This document shows positions 27,553 through 37,516 of a stretch of 51,402 bases of DNA, in pieces. The notes below the pieces were generated by a model. It worked only from the letters and a program-made list of their open reading frames with translations, did not search any database and was not told the origin of the DNA. Origin of the DNA: Thermodesulfovibrionales bacterium (GTDB lineage Bacteria; Nitrospirota; Thermodesulfovibrionia; Thermodesulfovibrionales; UBA9159); NCBI GenBank assembly GCA_035686305.1, contig DASRZP010000054.1:1-51402 (forward strand), written 5' to 3'. The position numbers and the translations under genes were made by a program. Numbering within the stretch: the first letter of the stretch is position 1; every line of letters begins with the position of its first letter.

Positions 27553-29940
27553 ATGCGCCTTCATGATGCATTTGCCAATCGCATCTTATTATTGCTTTAT
27601 CACCATCCATTCAGTGCTTACAGACGATTTCTCGTAGCTGTTCTGTTACTTTTTGCTGCTTGGTCTCTCCTCCTGTTCTGTCCTCGGTTGTTGTTAGCCG
27701 AGCCTCTTTCAGGGTCACATGATTCTTCGTCGGAAAGATTGATGATGCAGGGCATGAGGTCTTTCGAACGAGGCGCATTTGAAGAGGCTGTTCACTTTTG
27801 GAAAGAAGCTGAAGAATTATACGAAAAGAGAGAGGAGATCGGCAGACAGAGCGAAGCGCTTGTCTTTCTGTCCCAGGCATATCAGTCCCTTGGCCTGACC
27901 CGTGAGGCGCTCAGGTGCCTCGAATCTGCTGAAATCCTTGCACAGAAGTCCGGTGATGCCGTGAGGATAGCCTCTGCCCTCGCCAGCCTCGGTAACGTGT
28001 ATATCGCCACAGGGCCAGAGGACAAGGCCAATGAATATTTGAATAGAAGCCTTGCTATGGCGAAGGAATTGCAGGATTTCAGACTGTCGGCTACAATCCT
28101 GAATAACCTGGGAAACCTTTTTATGACTCAGAAAAAGTATCGTGAAGCCGGCGACGCCTATCAAGAAAGCATAACCTATGCGACGAAGTTCGATAAACGT
28201 TCATTGACTGCCATAGCTGCCACCAATGCCGCAATGGCATTGGTTCAAGAAAGACGGTATTCGGAAGCAAAAACACTTCTCGATGGGACAGCAGACATTA
28301 TCGGGGGGCTCGATGATTCTCATGAGAAGGTATACGCATTGATCAATGCCGGTCTTACCTATGCTGATCTTCGGTCACATCTTCCCGGTGAGAAGGACGT
28401 CCTCTTGCAACGCTCTTCTCAGATGTTTCACTTAGCGGTGAGTTCGGCAGAGGCGATTGGTGATCTCCGTGGGGAGTCGTATGCTTTGGGTTATCTTGGA
28501 AAACTTTACGAGGACGAACGCCAATATGAGGAAGCCCTTGGGCTGACCCATCGGGCAGTATTTACGGCCCAGTTGGTGAACGTACCTGAATCGCTTTATC
28601 TTTGGCAGTGGCAAGCCGGACGTCTGCTCAAGGCGATGGGGAAGATTGATGATGCAATTCCAGCGTATAGAAATGCGCTGCAGACTCTTCAGGCTATTCG
28701 CCAGGAGATGTCACAATGCTATGGAAGGACAAAACTATCATTCCGTGAGTCTGTGGGACCGCTCTATTTTGAGTTCGTTGATCTCCTCCTTCAGCGGGCG
28801 GCCGCGATGCAGGGAAAAGAGGAATATGAGCCTTATCTCCTTGAAGCCAGAGAGACGGTGGAGTCGCTCAAGATTGCAGAATTGCGGGATTATTTTCAAG
28901 ATGATTGCTTCGATGTCGCAAGAACAAGAATTACAAGGCTTGACCTCGTCTCAAAGACGGCGGTCGTGGTCTATCCAATAGTCCTTCAAGACCGGACCGA
29001 GTTGTTGGTGAGCCTTCCGAGCGGCCTGAAGAGGATTTCTGTGGGTGTTGGAGAACGTGCCCTTGCCCAGGAAGTCAGGCAGTTTCGCTCGACACTTGAG
29101 AAGCGTACTACCAGGGAATATCTCCCCCATGCCCAAAGACTTTACGACTTGCTTATCCGGCCTCTCGAGCCAGACCTGCGACAGGTCACTACCGATACCC
29201 TTGTGTTTGTGCCTGATGGTCCACTCCGGACGATTCCGATGGCAGCACTTCATGACGGCAAGGAATTCCTGGTGGAGAAGTATGCGATAGCGGTCACACC
29301 CGGTCTCAATCTCACTGATCCCCGCGCCCTTAATCGTGAGCAGATTAAGATGCTGGCAGCGGGTCTTACGGATGCTGTGCAGGGATTCCCGCCCTTGCCG
29401 GATGTATCTTCGGAACTGCAGGCCCTTCGAGGCATCTACCCGGGTGACATCCTCCTCAATCAGAATTTTCTTATCGCTTCCATGGAGAAGGAACTGAAGG
29501 ATAAGCAGTTCTCGATCGTGCATATCGCCTCCCATGGGCAATTTGAAAGCGAGATCAGTAAGACTTTTCTGCTCACCTTCGACGACAAACTGACTATGGA
29601 CCAACTTGACCGATTTATTGGGTTTTTCCGTTTTCGTAATGAACCGTTGGAATTGTTGACGTTGAGCGCCTGTGAAACGGCCGTAGGCGATGACCGCGCG
29701 GCCCTTGGCCTCGCCGGTGTTGCAGTCAAAGCCGGTGCAAGAAGCGCCCTTGCGACACTCTGGCACATCAATGACCGGGCCGCCTCACTTCTCGTTGATG
29801 AGTTTTATCGACAACTCCAGGATCCATCGGTCTCGAGAACCTCAGCTCTCCGAAATGCGCAGAGAAAACTCCTCGGTCATGCATGGTATCAGCATCCCGG
29901 CTATTGGTCTCCGTTCCTTCTCATCAATAACTGGTTATAG
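27553..29940 (+). CDS. exported TPR protein with C-terminal CHAT (caspase-like) protease domain
   Basis: 795 residues. A long N-terminal leader with a hydrophobic stretch (about 25-49, ending L-L-L-A-E) should send it to the periplasm or anchor it there. Tetratricopeptide repeats run from about 65 to 390 (for example LASLGNVYIATGPEDKANEY, LNNLGNLFMTQKKYREAG). The CHAT domain (about 480-795) keeps both catalytic residues: His661 in HIASHGQF and Cys707 in LSACETAVGDDRA. CHAT proteins are clan CD cysteine peptidases related to caspases and separase. This is the first gene of a three-gene unit with a cyclase and DUF928, facing a TpsA/TpsB pair. It may process the secreted protein, which is inference. 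Confidence 0.92.
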   Translation: MRLHDAFANRILLLLYHHPFSAYRRFLVAVLLLFAAWSLLLFCPRLLLAEPLSGSHDSSSERLMMQGMRSFERGAFEEAVHFWKEAEELYEKREEIGRQSEALVFLSQAYQSLGLTREALRCLESAEILAQKSGDAVRIASALASLGNVYIATGPEDKANEYLNRSLAMAKELQDFRLSATILNNLGNLFMTQKKYREAGDAYQESITYATKFDKRSLTAIAATNAAMALVQERRYSEAKTLLDGTADIIGGLDDSHEKVYALINAGLTYADLRSHLPGEKDVLLQRSSQMFHLAVSSAEAIGDLRGESYALGYLGKLYEDERQYEEALGLTHRAVFTAQLVNVPESLYLWQWQAGRLLKAMGKIDDAIPAYRNALQTLQAIRQEMSQCYGRTKLSFRESVGPLYFEFVDLLLQRAAAMQGKEEYEPYLLEARETVESLKIAELRDYFQDDCFDVARTRITRLDLVSKTAVVVYPIVLQDRTELLVSLPSGLKRISVGVGERALAQEVRQFRSTLEKRTTREYLPHAQRLYDLLIRPLEPDLRQVTTDTLVFVPDGPLRTIPMAALHDGKEFLVEKYAIAVTPGLNLTDPRALNREQIKMLAAGLTDAVQGFPPLPDVSSELQALRGIYPGDILLNQNFLIASMEKELKDKQFSIVHIASHGQFESEISKTFLLTFDDKLTMDQLDRFIGFFRFRNEPLELLTLSACETAVGDDRAALGLAGVAVKAGARSALATLWHINDRAASLLVDEFYRQLQDPSVSRTSALRNAQRKLLGHAWYQHPGYWSPFLLINNWL

Positions 29941-29955
29941 TCGTGGCCATAGGAA

Positions 29956-31917
29956 ATGAACGCACTGCGTAACGTGACCAAATCTCCACTCCTTGTGAGT
30001 CTGATAATCGGGGTAATCATTTCTCTCGGTATTATCGCTTTACGGAATAGCGGTGCCCTGGAATCTATTGAACTCATAGCGTACGACTGGACCCTGAGGT
30101 CGCTGCCGCAGATATCTTCTCAAGAATCCCCTGTTGTCCTCATCAAGGTCACTGAGGATGACATATCTGATCTCGGGCAATGGCCGCTCACCGACGCATC
30201 TGTTGCTCGGGCTCTGGAGATGCTTCTCCGGTGCCGGCCGCGCGTGATAGGGCTGGACATCTACCGGGACATGCCCATTCCACCGGGGACTTCCGAACTG
30301 GAGAGGATCCTGCTCGGGAATGAGAATATCATAACGGTAATGAAATTCGGCGATAAAGAAGAGCATGGGATATTACCCATCGCCGCGCTCAGGGAGACGG
30401 AACGGGTCGGCTTCAATGACATCCTTGTGGACCCCGGAGGCATAGTCCGCCGGGGGCTCCTTTTCCTGGACGATGGTGAGAATACCTTTTACTCCTTCGC
30501 GCTGCGCGTTGCCCTTCTCTATCTCAAGGAAGAAGGGATTCGTCCACAGCCTGACGCATCGAACCCACAGTTTCTCCGGCTCGGGAAAACAACGATTCCA
30601 CCTTTCGGACATGATGAAGGCGCCTATGTGGAATCTGACGCGCGAGGTTATCAGTTTTTGCTCGATTTCCGGGGTGCTCGGTTACCTTTCCGTTCGTTTG
30701 CACTGGCTTCCCTCATCTCAGATAGAGTTCCTGCAGAGGCTCTCAAGGACAAGGTCGTTCTTATCGGAACCGCAACGGAGAGCGTTAAGGATTTCTTCTA
30801 CACACCATACAGCAGGGGACTTCACTTCAGTCAGCAGATCACAGGGATAGAGTTACATGGTTATATCATAAGCCAATTGCTCAGGTTTGCACTGAAGGGG
30901 AGTCGGCCTATCTCGGCGCAGGGGAATTGGTGCGAAGGACTTTGGATCGTCATATGGGGCATCATGGGTGGAGTAATTGGCTCAAGGGTCCGCTCTCCCT
31001 GGAGCTTCTCGATTCTTGCATCGGCGGGCATATTAATTCTCGTGCTTTCAGGGTATCTGGCATTAATGAACAGCTGGTGGATCCCTTTGATACCTCCGGT
31101 CATGGCATGGTTATTCTCCTCCACAGTCGTGACCGCTTATATGTCGAACAAGGAAAAGAGGGAGCGGATTTTCTTGATGCAACTTTTTTCGAAACATGTG
31201 TCACGGGAGGTTGCTGAGACCATCTGGAATGAACGGGAACAATTTCTCGACGGCGGACGGCTCCGTTCTCAAAAGCTGATCGTAACAGTGATATTTACCG
31301 ATCTGAAAGGGTTTACTGCCGTCTCTGAAAAGCTTGACCCTCAGACGCTCATCAATTGGCTCAATACCTATCTGGAGGCTATGGCCCGGTTGGTCATCGA
31401 ACATGGAGGTGTCGTCGATGATTACATCGGAGACGGTCTCAAGGCCGATTTCGGCGTGCCCTTGCCCCGCACTTCTGAGGCTGAAATAGCCAAGGACGCC
31501 CTGAGCGCGGTAAATTGTGCCCTTGCTATGGAAAGAGAGATGAGTCGACTGAATTCTGTCTGGCACCGGGAGAACCTTCCGACGGCGTGCATGCGCATAG
31601 GGATATTTACCGGTCCCGTGGTTGCGGGAAGTTTAGGCAGTTCGGAACGACTGAAATTCACGACCATTGGCGACACGATTAATGTAGCATCTCGGCTTGA
31701 GAATTTCGATAAGGACCATTGCGATTCTGATCCCATAGAGAACCCTTGCCGGATTCTCATCGGAGATTCAACATTACACTATCTCGACAACCGATTCAGA
31801 ACCGAAAAGGTCGGTGACGTGAGTCTTCGGGGCAAGGAACAGAGGATAGCGGTCTTCCGCTTGTTCGGTCGGCCAAACGGGTACCCAGACAGTAACGGTC
31901 AGGAGGGAAGACTATGA
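29956..31917 (+). CDS. CHASE2-domain class III adenylate/guanylate cyclase
   Basis: 653 residues. One helix (about 11-30), an extracytoplasmic CHASE2 sensor (about 35-310), three helices (about 325-400) and a class III cyclase domain (about 440-640). Metal-binding Asp449 is in VIFTDLKGFT and Asp493 is in YIGDGLKADFG. The catalytic Asn/Arg lie in TTIGDTINVASRLE. The position usually held by Lys (V-D-K-Y-I-G-D) is Asp489 here, so base choice or activity may differ from standard adenylate cyclases. It starts 15 bases after the CHAT gene and overlaps DUF928 by four bases. No cyclic-nucleotide receptor is visible nearby. Confidence 0.93.
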   Translation: MNALRNVTKSPLLVSLIIGVIISLGIIALRNSGALESIELIAYDWTLRSLPQISSQESPVVLIKVTEDDISDLGQWPLTDASVARALEMLLRCRPRVIGLDIYRDMPIPPGTSELERILLGNENIITVMKFGDKEEHGILPIAALRETERVGFNDILVDPGGIVRRGLLFLDDGENTFYSFALRVALLYLKEEGIRPQPDASNPQFLRLGKTTIPPFGHDEGAYVESDARGYQFLLDFRGARLPFRSFALASLISDRVPAEALKDKVVLIGTATESVKDFFYTPYSRGLHFSQQITGIELHGYIISQLLRFALKGSRPISAQGNWCEGLWIVIWGIMGGVIGSRVRSPWSFSILASAGILILVLSGYLALMNSWWIPLIPPVMAWLFSSTVVTAYMSNKEKRERIFLMQLFSKHVSREVAETIWNEREQFLDGGRLRSQKLIVTVIFTDLKGFTAVSEKLDPQTLINWLNTYLEAMARLVIEHGGVVDDYIGDGLKADFGVPLPRTSEAEIAKDALSAVNCALAMEREMSRLNSVWHRENLPTACMRIGIFTGPVVAGSLGSSERLKFTTIGDTINVASRLENFDKDHCDSDPIENPCRILIGDSTLHYLDNRFRTEKVGDVSLRGKEQRIAVFRLFGRPNGYPDSNGQEGRL

Positions 31918-32738
31918 GAAAAGGATGTTTCGTGATCTGGACATTGATTGCGGTATTCGTCGTGCTCTTTCCCTTGACGGTATTTGCGACGAACGGTCAG
32001 GAAGAAAAAGATGACGCAGGCACTGCGTCAACGAAGAGAAAAACGGACGACAAGCATGAAAAGACATTCAGGGGAGATTCGGCTCTGCAAGACAAGAAAC
32101 AGCTCGTCTCCGCAAACATGCCGGTATATAAGCCTCCTCTGCGAGGCGCACCGAAAGGGCGTGTCGGAGGAGGAACGCGCGGTATCGGTGATCAATTGGT
32201 CACTCTGTCGGTTTTGGTCCCAGACCATGTAGCACTGACGTCTCAGGAACAGCCGACCCTTTATTGGTATTTGTCAACACTTACTGCCTATCCCGTTGAG
32301 CTGACCGTTATCGAGGAGGAGGCGATATATCCGCTCGCAGAAAAACGCCTGAGCCCTCCCGTCGGGCCTGGCATCCAGCAGATTCGACTGAAGGATTACG
32401 ACGTATATATTGATCCGGGGAAACAATACCGCTGGTTCGTGGCGGTGATCCCTGACGCTGACCGCCGTTCCAAAGACGTTCTCTCCGGAGGCATGATCGA
32501 GCGTGTTGAGCTTTCTGATGCAGTTCGTGTGAAATTGAGACAGGCAAAGAAGGAAGCGGTCCCTTTCATTTATGCCGAGGAAGGGATTTGGTACGATGCG
32601 CTGACAGCGCTTTCAGAACTGATTGACGACAGACCCGATGACCCTGACCTCAGGAATCAGAGGGCTTCCTTACTGGAGCAGGCGGGATTGACGGAAGTCA
32701 CCGAAGATTTGATGAAACAGAGGGTCCAGCCCAAATAA
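31914..32738 (+). CDS. exported DUF928 protein
   Basis: 274 residues. The signal peptide (about 1-26, ending T-V-F-A) is followed by a charged linker. Then comes the DUF928 signature YKPPLRGAPKGRVGGGTRG, with the family's SVLVPDHVALTSQEQPTLYWY and a later block AEEGIWYDALTALSELIDD. DUF928 proteins are best known from cyanobacteria, where they lie near CHAT, CHASE2 and haemagglutinin-like genes. Their function is unknown. ATGA overlap with the cyclase gene indicates coupled translation. It converges on tpsB with a 36-base gap. Confidence 0.88.
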   Translation: MRKGCFVIWTLIAVFVVLFPLTVFATNGQEEKDDAGTASTKRKTDDKHEKTFRGDSALQDKKQLVSANMPVYKPPLRGAPKGRVGGGTRGIGDQLVTLSVLVPDHVALTSQEQPTLYWYLSTLTAYPVELTVIEEEAIYPLAEKRLSPPVGPGIQQIRLKDYDVYIDPGKQYRWFVAVIPDADRRSKDVLSGGMIERVELSDAVRVKLRQAKKEAVPFIYAEEGIWYDALTALSELIDDRPDDPDLRNQRASLLEQAGLTEVTEDLMKQRVQPK

Positions 32739-32774
32739 TGCCTTGAAGGGGAGACGACGGACTAATCCTGTTGG

Positions 32775-34517
32775 CTAAAACACGGCAATGACAAACCGGA
32801 AATGGATCCCGTCATCCTGGATATTGTGATCGGGGTTATGGATCTTCTTCAGGGCGAGGCCCCAATAGAATTCAAATTGGGGCTTCCACGTGAAGGGATA
32901 TTTGACGGTCGATTCCCATCGAAGCCCTAAGCCGACACTGCCGATGGTGCTTGGACTGGGCGTCGGAAAGTCGGTGTTCCACACCCTGCCAAAATCGGCA
33001 AATTGGGCAAACTCAAGGGAGTTTGCCCAGGGTCTGTTTCGAATTATGGGTATGCGGGTTTCCAGGGAGGCGATGAGAGCGTTGTCCGTGACGAGTTGAT
33101 TCTCTCTGTACCCTCTGACGCTGTACCTGCCTCCCACAGCGATCTCTTCAACGGGCAACAGTGACTTGTTGGCCAGTTGCCAGTCAATGCTGACTATCGA
33201 TTGCATATCGAGTATCGGAAGACGTCGTGCCCATTGAAACTGGCCAAGCCATGAAAAAAACTGGGTGTCAGGCAGGTTTGAGGGGCTAGTCGTTGCCCCG
33301 AAGGCATCGATCCCGAGGCTGAACCGGGAACGAAGTGCAATGACTTGAGCCGGTGTGCGGTATATCCACTCCTGGGAAAACCTGAGAGCCGTGACCGTCG
33401 ATTTTCCGTTTTGTGCCCCAAGGTTGAAGGAGAACGGCTCGCCATCTAAGTATGTCTTGTTGCGAATGTATTCACCGGTCAGAGCTAAGGCGATCTCATG
33501 ATTGACCGTTCGGTACACCGGCTGCCTGAGAGTAATTCCGTAAATGTCGGATTTGCTCACGATGTCGAGAGATTTAAAGGGCTCCTGCACTTCGCTAAAA
33601 TTGTTCTTCTTGTAATGCAAGGTCAGGGTCGAATCGTATTCTGTGAAGGGCAGTGTATAACTCGCCTCGATCTGTGGTTCGATCCCGCTTGATCCGCCGT
33701 ACATGAAGCTCAGGATGTCGCCATGGCCGGTCAAATTCTGATGGACAACAGTCGTAAGCCACTGTTCTGCTCCGACGGTGGGGGACTGGTAGTTGTTGTA
33801 TTCGGGAAAGACCTTGAAGGGAGTTTCTTCCTGAATCTCGACCTTGAGCACAGCCTCACCACGCTGAACACCCGGCTTGAGCTCTGCCTTCACATTCTTA
33901 ATGCGGTCATCCTGCTGTAAGATCTGGAGTCCCTCCTGGATATCTGAAATATTGAGAGGCGCTCCGATCCCCAAGAGGAGACGGTTCCTCAGGTAATCGG
34001 AACGAAACCATCTGTTCCCTTCAATCACGACATCCGTCAATTTCCCTTCAACGATCTGCAGAGTGATTATCCCGGCAGTCACGGTTTGATCAGGAATTAC
34101 CGCACCCGAATTGATATAGCCACTGTTGATATATAAGACTGTAAGGGCAAGTCTCAGCGATTCCAGGTCGGTATCGGTCAGTTCCCGATTCAGGTAGGGT
34201 GAGGTGACTTCAGCCAGTCTTTCCTGAGAAAAAACCGTGCTTCCGACTACCCTGATTTCCCGCACAAAGACCCGGGGCAGCATCGACAGCGGCTCTTTTT
34301 CTTGCCCTGGAGTGGAAAGGGGGACCTGAATCTCGGGTGGAAGGGGAGGAAGTTCTTTTGGCAACGGTAAAGGTTTTTCACTCGATCGACCAGTGCGGTC
34401 GACTCCGGGGATCCCCTCTGCGAAACTGGAAGTGGTCGCTACACAAGCGATGAGATAGATAAGACAGTGAAACAAGACAGAATGGTATCGATAGCCCTTA
34501 GCGTGAGAAATCGTCAT
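32775..34517 (-). CDS. TpsB outer-membrane transporter (ShlB/FhaC/HecB family)
   Basis: 580 residues. The signal peptide (about 1-34) is followed by a Pro-rich linker (PLPKELPPLPPEIQVPL). Two POTRA domains (about 85-240; VFVREIRVVGSTVFSQERL, then LQIVEGKLTDVVIEGNRWF) and a 16-strand beta-barrel (about 250-580) come next. The loop motif VRGYRENQLV is the V-R-G-Y tetrad of the family that reaches into the pore. The C-terminus ends in Phe (FVIAVF), as expected for an outer-membrane protein. It lies 52 bases after the TpsA gene and should export it. Confidence 0.95.
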   Translation of the reverse strand: MTISHAKGYRYHSVLFHCLIYLIACVATTSSFAEGIPGVDRTGRSSEKPLPLPKELPPLPPEIQVPLSTPGQEKEPLSMLPRVFVREIRVVGSTVFSQERLAEVTSPYLNRELTDTDLESLRLALTVLYINSGYINSGAVIPDQTVTAGIITLQIVEGKLTDVVIEGNRWFRSDYLRNRLLLGIGAPLNISDIQEGLQILQQDDRIKNVKAELKPGVQRGEAVLKVEIQEETPFKVFPEYNNYQSPTVGAEQWLTTVVHQNLTGHGDILSFMYGGSSGIEPQIEASYTLPFTEYDSTLTLHYKKNNFSEVQEPFKSLDIVSKSDIYGITLRQPVYRTVNHEIALALTGEYIRNKTYLDGEPFSFNLGAQNGKSTVTALRFSQEWIYRTPAQVIALRSRFSLGIDAFGATTSPSNLPDTQFFSWLGQFQWARRLPILDMQSIVSIDWQLANKSLLPVEEIAVGGRYSVRGYRENQLVTDNALIASLETRIPIIRNRPWANSLEFAQFADFGRVWNTDFPTPSPSTIGSVGLGLRWESTVKYPFTWKPQFEFYWGLALKKIHNPDHNIQDDGIHFRFVIAVF

Positions 34518-34569
34518 AGACTCGTCCGGCCGTCCATTACTTCCGGTCTCACAAACCTCCTCCTTCTTG

Positions 34570-37350
34570 TCAGGGAACCGGCTGCACCCCCGTGGGAAGC
34601 TGGTAGAGAGTGCTCGGTAAGACGCTTCCCGGCGATATGGGCATACCGTCGCGGCCGCTCACGATAAGACTGCTCCTTCTCTCTCCGCGGATACGCTCCG
34701 CACACCGGTCACGAAGGAGCGCCTCGTCCCTCAAAAAGCCACTCTGTATAGGTACCAGCGTTCCGCTGATACTCGCAATGGCTGCTTTAATGTCGACTGT
34801 GCCGTTAATCCCCAGGGCCGAGGAAGCATCCACGAGGCTTTCAGGAGAAGCAAGGAACACATCTGCATTGATCCGGATGTTCCCTCCCTTTCCTTCAAAG
34901 GCATTGGCGATGATGCGGCTGTCGTTGAGCACGACGTGGTGTGAGTCGACTACCACATTACCACCGATGGTCTGAGGCCCTCCGCCCACACTCGATGAGA
35001 TTGTACTGTTCACCAGCTCGATCATAGTACCTGCCTCGACCTTAATGTTGCCTCCGTCTGACTTTGCCGCTTCTGTCGTTACGACGCTCTCGATCACCCT
35101 CACCGAGTCGGAAGCCCTGAACGTTATGTCTCCGGCATTGGCTGTGCCAGTGCTTTCTGATGAAATCGTAGATTTTCCGGAAATGGTCACCAGTCCTCCC
35201 TGTAACGTTATATTGCCACCATTGCCGGAAGCCGCTGCTGTCGAAAGAATGCCCGAATTGGCCGAGACATTGACGGTACTGGCACTAACGTCTATATTCC
35301 CACCCTTTCCCGATCCGATCGATGAAGCGCTTATGAGTCCATGGTCCTCAAGGAGAAGACTGCCGGTTTTCAGTCGGATATCTCCACCGGCTCCTGCGTT
35401 GGTAAGAGCGGACAATCCGGTAAAATCCTTTTGGAGGGGGTCAGAGGTCTCTTTCAGACCCGTGATCTTTATGGTTGACGCCGTTATTTCGATGTTCCCG
35501 GCATTCCCTGTGCCGAGGAATCCCGCAGCAGAGATGAAGCCCCTGTTACTGATATCGATGCTGTCTGATGAGATGCGGACATCACCAGCGTTTCCCGGCG
35601 CATTATTCTGGAGGAAACTGCCGATGAATCCGCTGTCCTTTACCTCCAGATTGTGGGAAGTAATCGATACGTCTCCCCCCTTTCCTGATGCCTGCGTGCC
35701 GTCCAGTACGGTGTTAATGTTTGCCCGGTTTCCGTCCGGACTCATCCCTCCAACGACGATCGTATCAGCAGTCACATTGACCGGTAAGCCCTGGCCCGGG
35801 CCCCCCAGAACTGCAGCAGATATCTCCGCGCCATCCAAGACCTGAACTGTCTTTGCCGAGACGCTGAGCGATCCCGCGTTTCCTGCTCCCTGTGTCTGCG
35901 TCGTGAGCCCGGTAAAGCCAACCTGGGCATTCTTGCCCGAGAGAAGAACATCGTCCGCGACTACGGTTAGTTTTCCAGCGTTTCCCTTGAGTTCGTTCCC
36001 CTGGACCTGAAGCGCTGAGGCATCGATGTATCCGCTGTTGAGCACCTCTACGGTATGTGCATGCACCGTGACATCTCCACCATTTCCGGTGCTGACCGTC
36101 CGCGAGCCTATAAAGAAGCCGCTTTGAACAAGGAATTTATCCGTTGCCGTAATCTCTACGTTCGCGGCGTTGCCTGATGCAAAGGCCCGCGAACCAATGT
36201 CGCCGTAAAAATCGTTGCTCGCATAGGGACTCATGGAAGGGTCCTCATCACCGAGGAGCACATTCTTGGCAGTTATTCTGACGCTGCCCGCACGACCACC
36301 GGCAAAGCTTGAAGAGGCTATCTCTGATCCCCTCGTAAAAAGCACGTCGCCTGTCATGGATATGTCAACAGATCTGCCGGGGTGATCAACCGGACCACGA
36401 GTGGCTGCATTTATAAAAGAATCGTCAACCTGGAGCTGCTCCCCGATGATGCTCAGAACTCCTCCCGGGTTTCCCCTCAGGGCGACAGAACTGTCCTTGA
36501 TGAGTATGCTGCCCCCCCTTATCAGGATGGTCCCTGCCTGATCAGTGTCAATGTTGTTCCCCTGAACGTTAAGCCCTTGTATGTTGATCATCGTTATGTT
36601 CCCGAGTTTTGAAAAAGATTCGGTATTCAGATCATTGAGGCTCACTTCTCCGGGAGACGCTACACTCACAAGGTTTATCCTTCCGCTCGGGACCCAGAGA
36701 TAGCCTGGCTTGGGGTCACCCAAATAGGTAAAATCACCTCCTACAAATGACAAGGTCTTACCCGTCGGGATTTGAAGGCCGCTTTGCTGTATTTCGATCG
36801 ACGCCGGCTTTGTGCTGAGAAACCCAAAGGCAGAAGGCGGCGCAGTCGTCAGGACGCTGTTATTTGAGAGGTTTGCATAATAAATCCCCCCGTCCGAAAG
36901 TCGCAAGAGGTCGGCTGTACTAACATGAAATGATCCGCCAACATCGAGGCTCGCCTTGGGACCGAACAAAATGCCGTTCGGGTTTAGCAAAAAGAGGTTT
37001 GCGTCAGGAATGGTTGACCTGATAAGTCCATCAATAGAAGAAAGGCTCCCTCCGGTGACCCGGCTGATGACATTCTTGACTGTCTGGGGACCGCTGAAGG
37101 TCGCACTCTCCCCCGTAAGCACATTGAACTGGCTGAAGCTGTGAAACAGATTATTCCCGTGGATCTGTCCAAGGTCAGAGCCAATGAGATAGTTTGGCCC
37201 GGCAAGAGGGCCCTTCGTTCCTAAGCTTCCGTCGAGGATGATCTCGGCAAAGATCGACGAGCAAAGAGCAGCCACCGACAAGGAGGCAAGAAAGCCCCTG
37301 AGAAACACTACGAACAGAGGACGCTTCGAAAAAATGATTTTCTTATGCAT
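34570..37350 (-). CDS. TpsA filamentous-haemagglutinin-type secreted protein
   Basis: 926 residues. The signal peptide (about 1-35) is followed by a two-partner secretion domain (about 36-290) with NLFHSFSQFNV and NLFLLNPNGILFG, which is the N-P-N-G-I signature. A beta-helix of repeated GNAGDI-type units follows to about 870 (GNAGSVRI, GNAANVEI, GNAGNIEI, GKGGNIDV). The tail CAERIRGERRSSLIVSGRDG resembles the ends of cyanobacterial family members. The protein is likely surface-bound or released through the neighbouring TpsB. A run of G lies before the ATG as ribosome site. Confidence 0.94.
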   Translation of the reverse strand: MHKKIIFSKRPLFVVFLRGFLASLSVAALCSSIFAEIILDGSLGTKGPLAGPNYLIGSDLGQIHGNNLFHSFSQFNVLTGESATFSGPQTVKNVISRVTGGSLSSIDGLIRSTIPDANLFLLNPNGILFGPKASLDVGGSFHVSTADLLRLSDGGIYYANLSNNSVLTTAPPSAFGFLSTKPASIEIQQSGLQIPTGKTLSFVGGDFTYLGDPKPGYLWVPSGRINLVSVASPGEVSLNDLNTESFSKLGNITMINIQGLNVQGNNIDTDQAGTILIRGGSILIKDSSVALRGNPGGVLSIIGEQLQVDDSFINAATRGPVDHPGRSVDISMTGDVLFTRGSEIASSSFAGGRAGSVRITAKNVLLGDEDPSMSPYASNDFYGDIGSRAFASGNAANVEITATDKFLVQSGFFIGSRTVSTGNGGDVTVHAHTVEVLNSGYIDASALQVQGNELKGNAGKLTVVADDVLLSGKNAQVGFTGLTTQTQGAGNAGSLSVSAKTVQVLDGAEISAAVLGGPGQGLPVNVTADTIVVGGMSPDGNRANINTVLDGTQASGKGGDVSITSHNLEVKDSGFIGSFLQNNAPGNAGDVRISSDSIDISNRGFISAAGFLGTGNAGNIEITASTIKITGLKETSDPLQKDFTGLSALTNAGAGGDIRLKTGSLLLEDHGLISASSIGSGKGGNIDVSASTVNVSANSGILSTAAASGNGGNITLQGGLVTISGKSTISSESTGTANAGDITFRASDSVRVIESVVTTEAAKSDGGNIKVEAGTMIELVNSTISSSVGGGPQTIGGNVVVDSHHVVLNDSRIIANAFEGKGGNIRINADVFLASPESLVDASSALGINGTVDIKAAIASISGTLVPIQSGFLRDEALLRDRCAERIRGERRSSLIVSGRDGMPISPGSVLPSTLYQLPTGVQPVP

Positions 37351-37486
37351 GACATTTCCCCCCCTTGCATGACAGAAGAATAGGAAAGACGAGTATACGA
37401 AAGCCTGGATTTCTTGTTTTGAAGATCCGCTGCCTCCACCTCCCCGCGAAGGTGTTCAACTGTCTTTTCACATAGCCTTTTATTGA

Positions 37487-37516
37487 ATTGTTATCACATT
37501 ACCGTTCATTTGTCAA
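37487..37516 (-). promoter_or_regulatory. candidate promoter of the tpsA-tpsB genes
   Basis: On the minus strand TTGACA (37511-37516) is followed after 18 bases by AACAAT (37487-37492). The -35 is perfect and the -10 is poor. The leader would be about 130 bases. Confidence 0.35.

Noticed and set aside
28951-29766. 271-codon open frame antisense to the CHAT gene
   Set aside because: It overlaps the CHAT domain, whose motifs are intact. It is a shadow.
35045-35845. 266-codon open frame antisense to tpsA
   Set aside because: The repeated beta-helix codons of tpsA leave the opposite strand open. No start signal or family was found.
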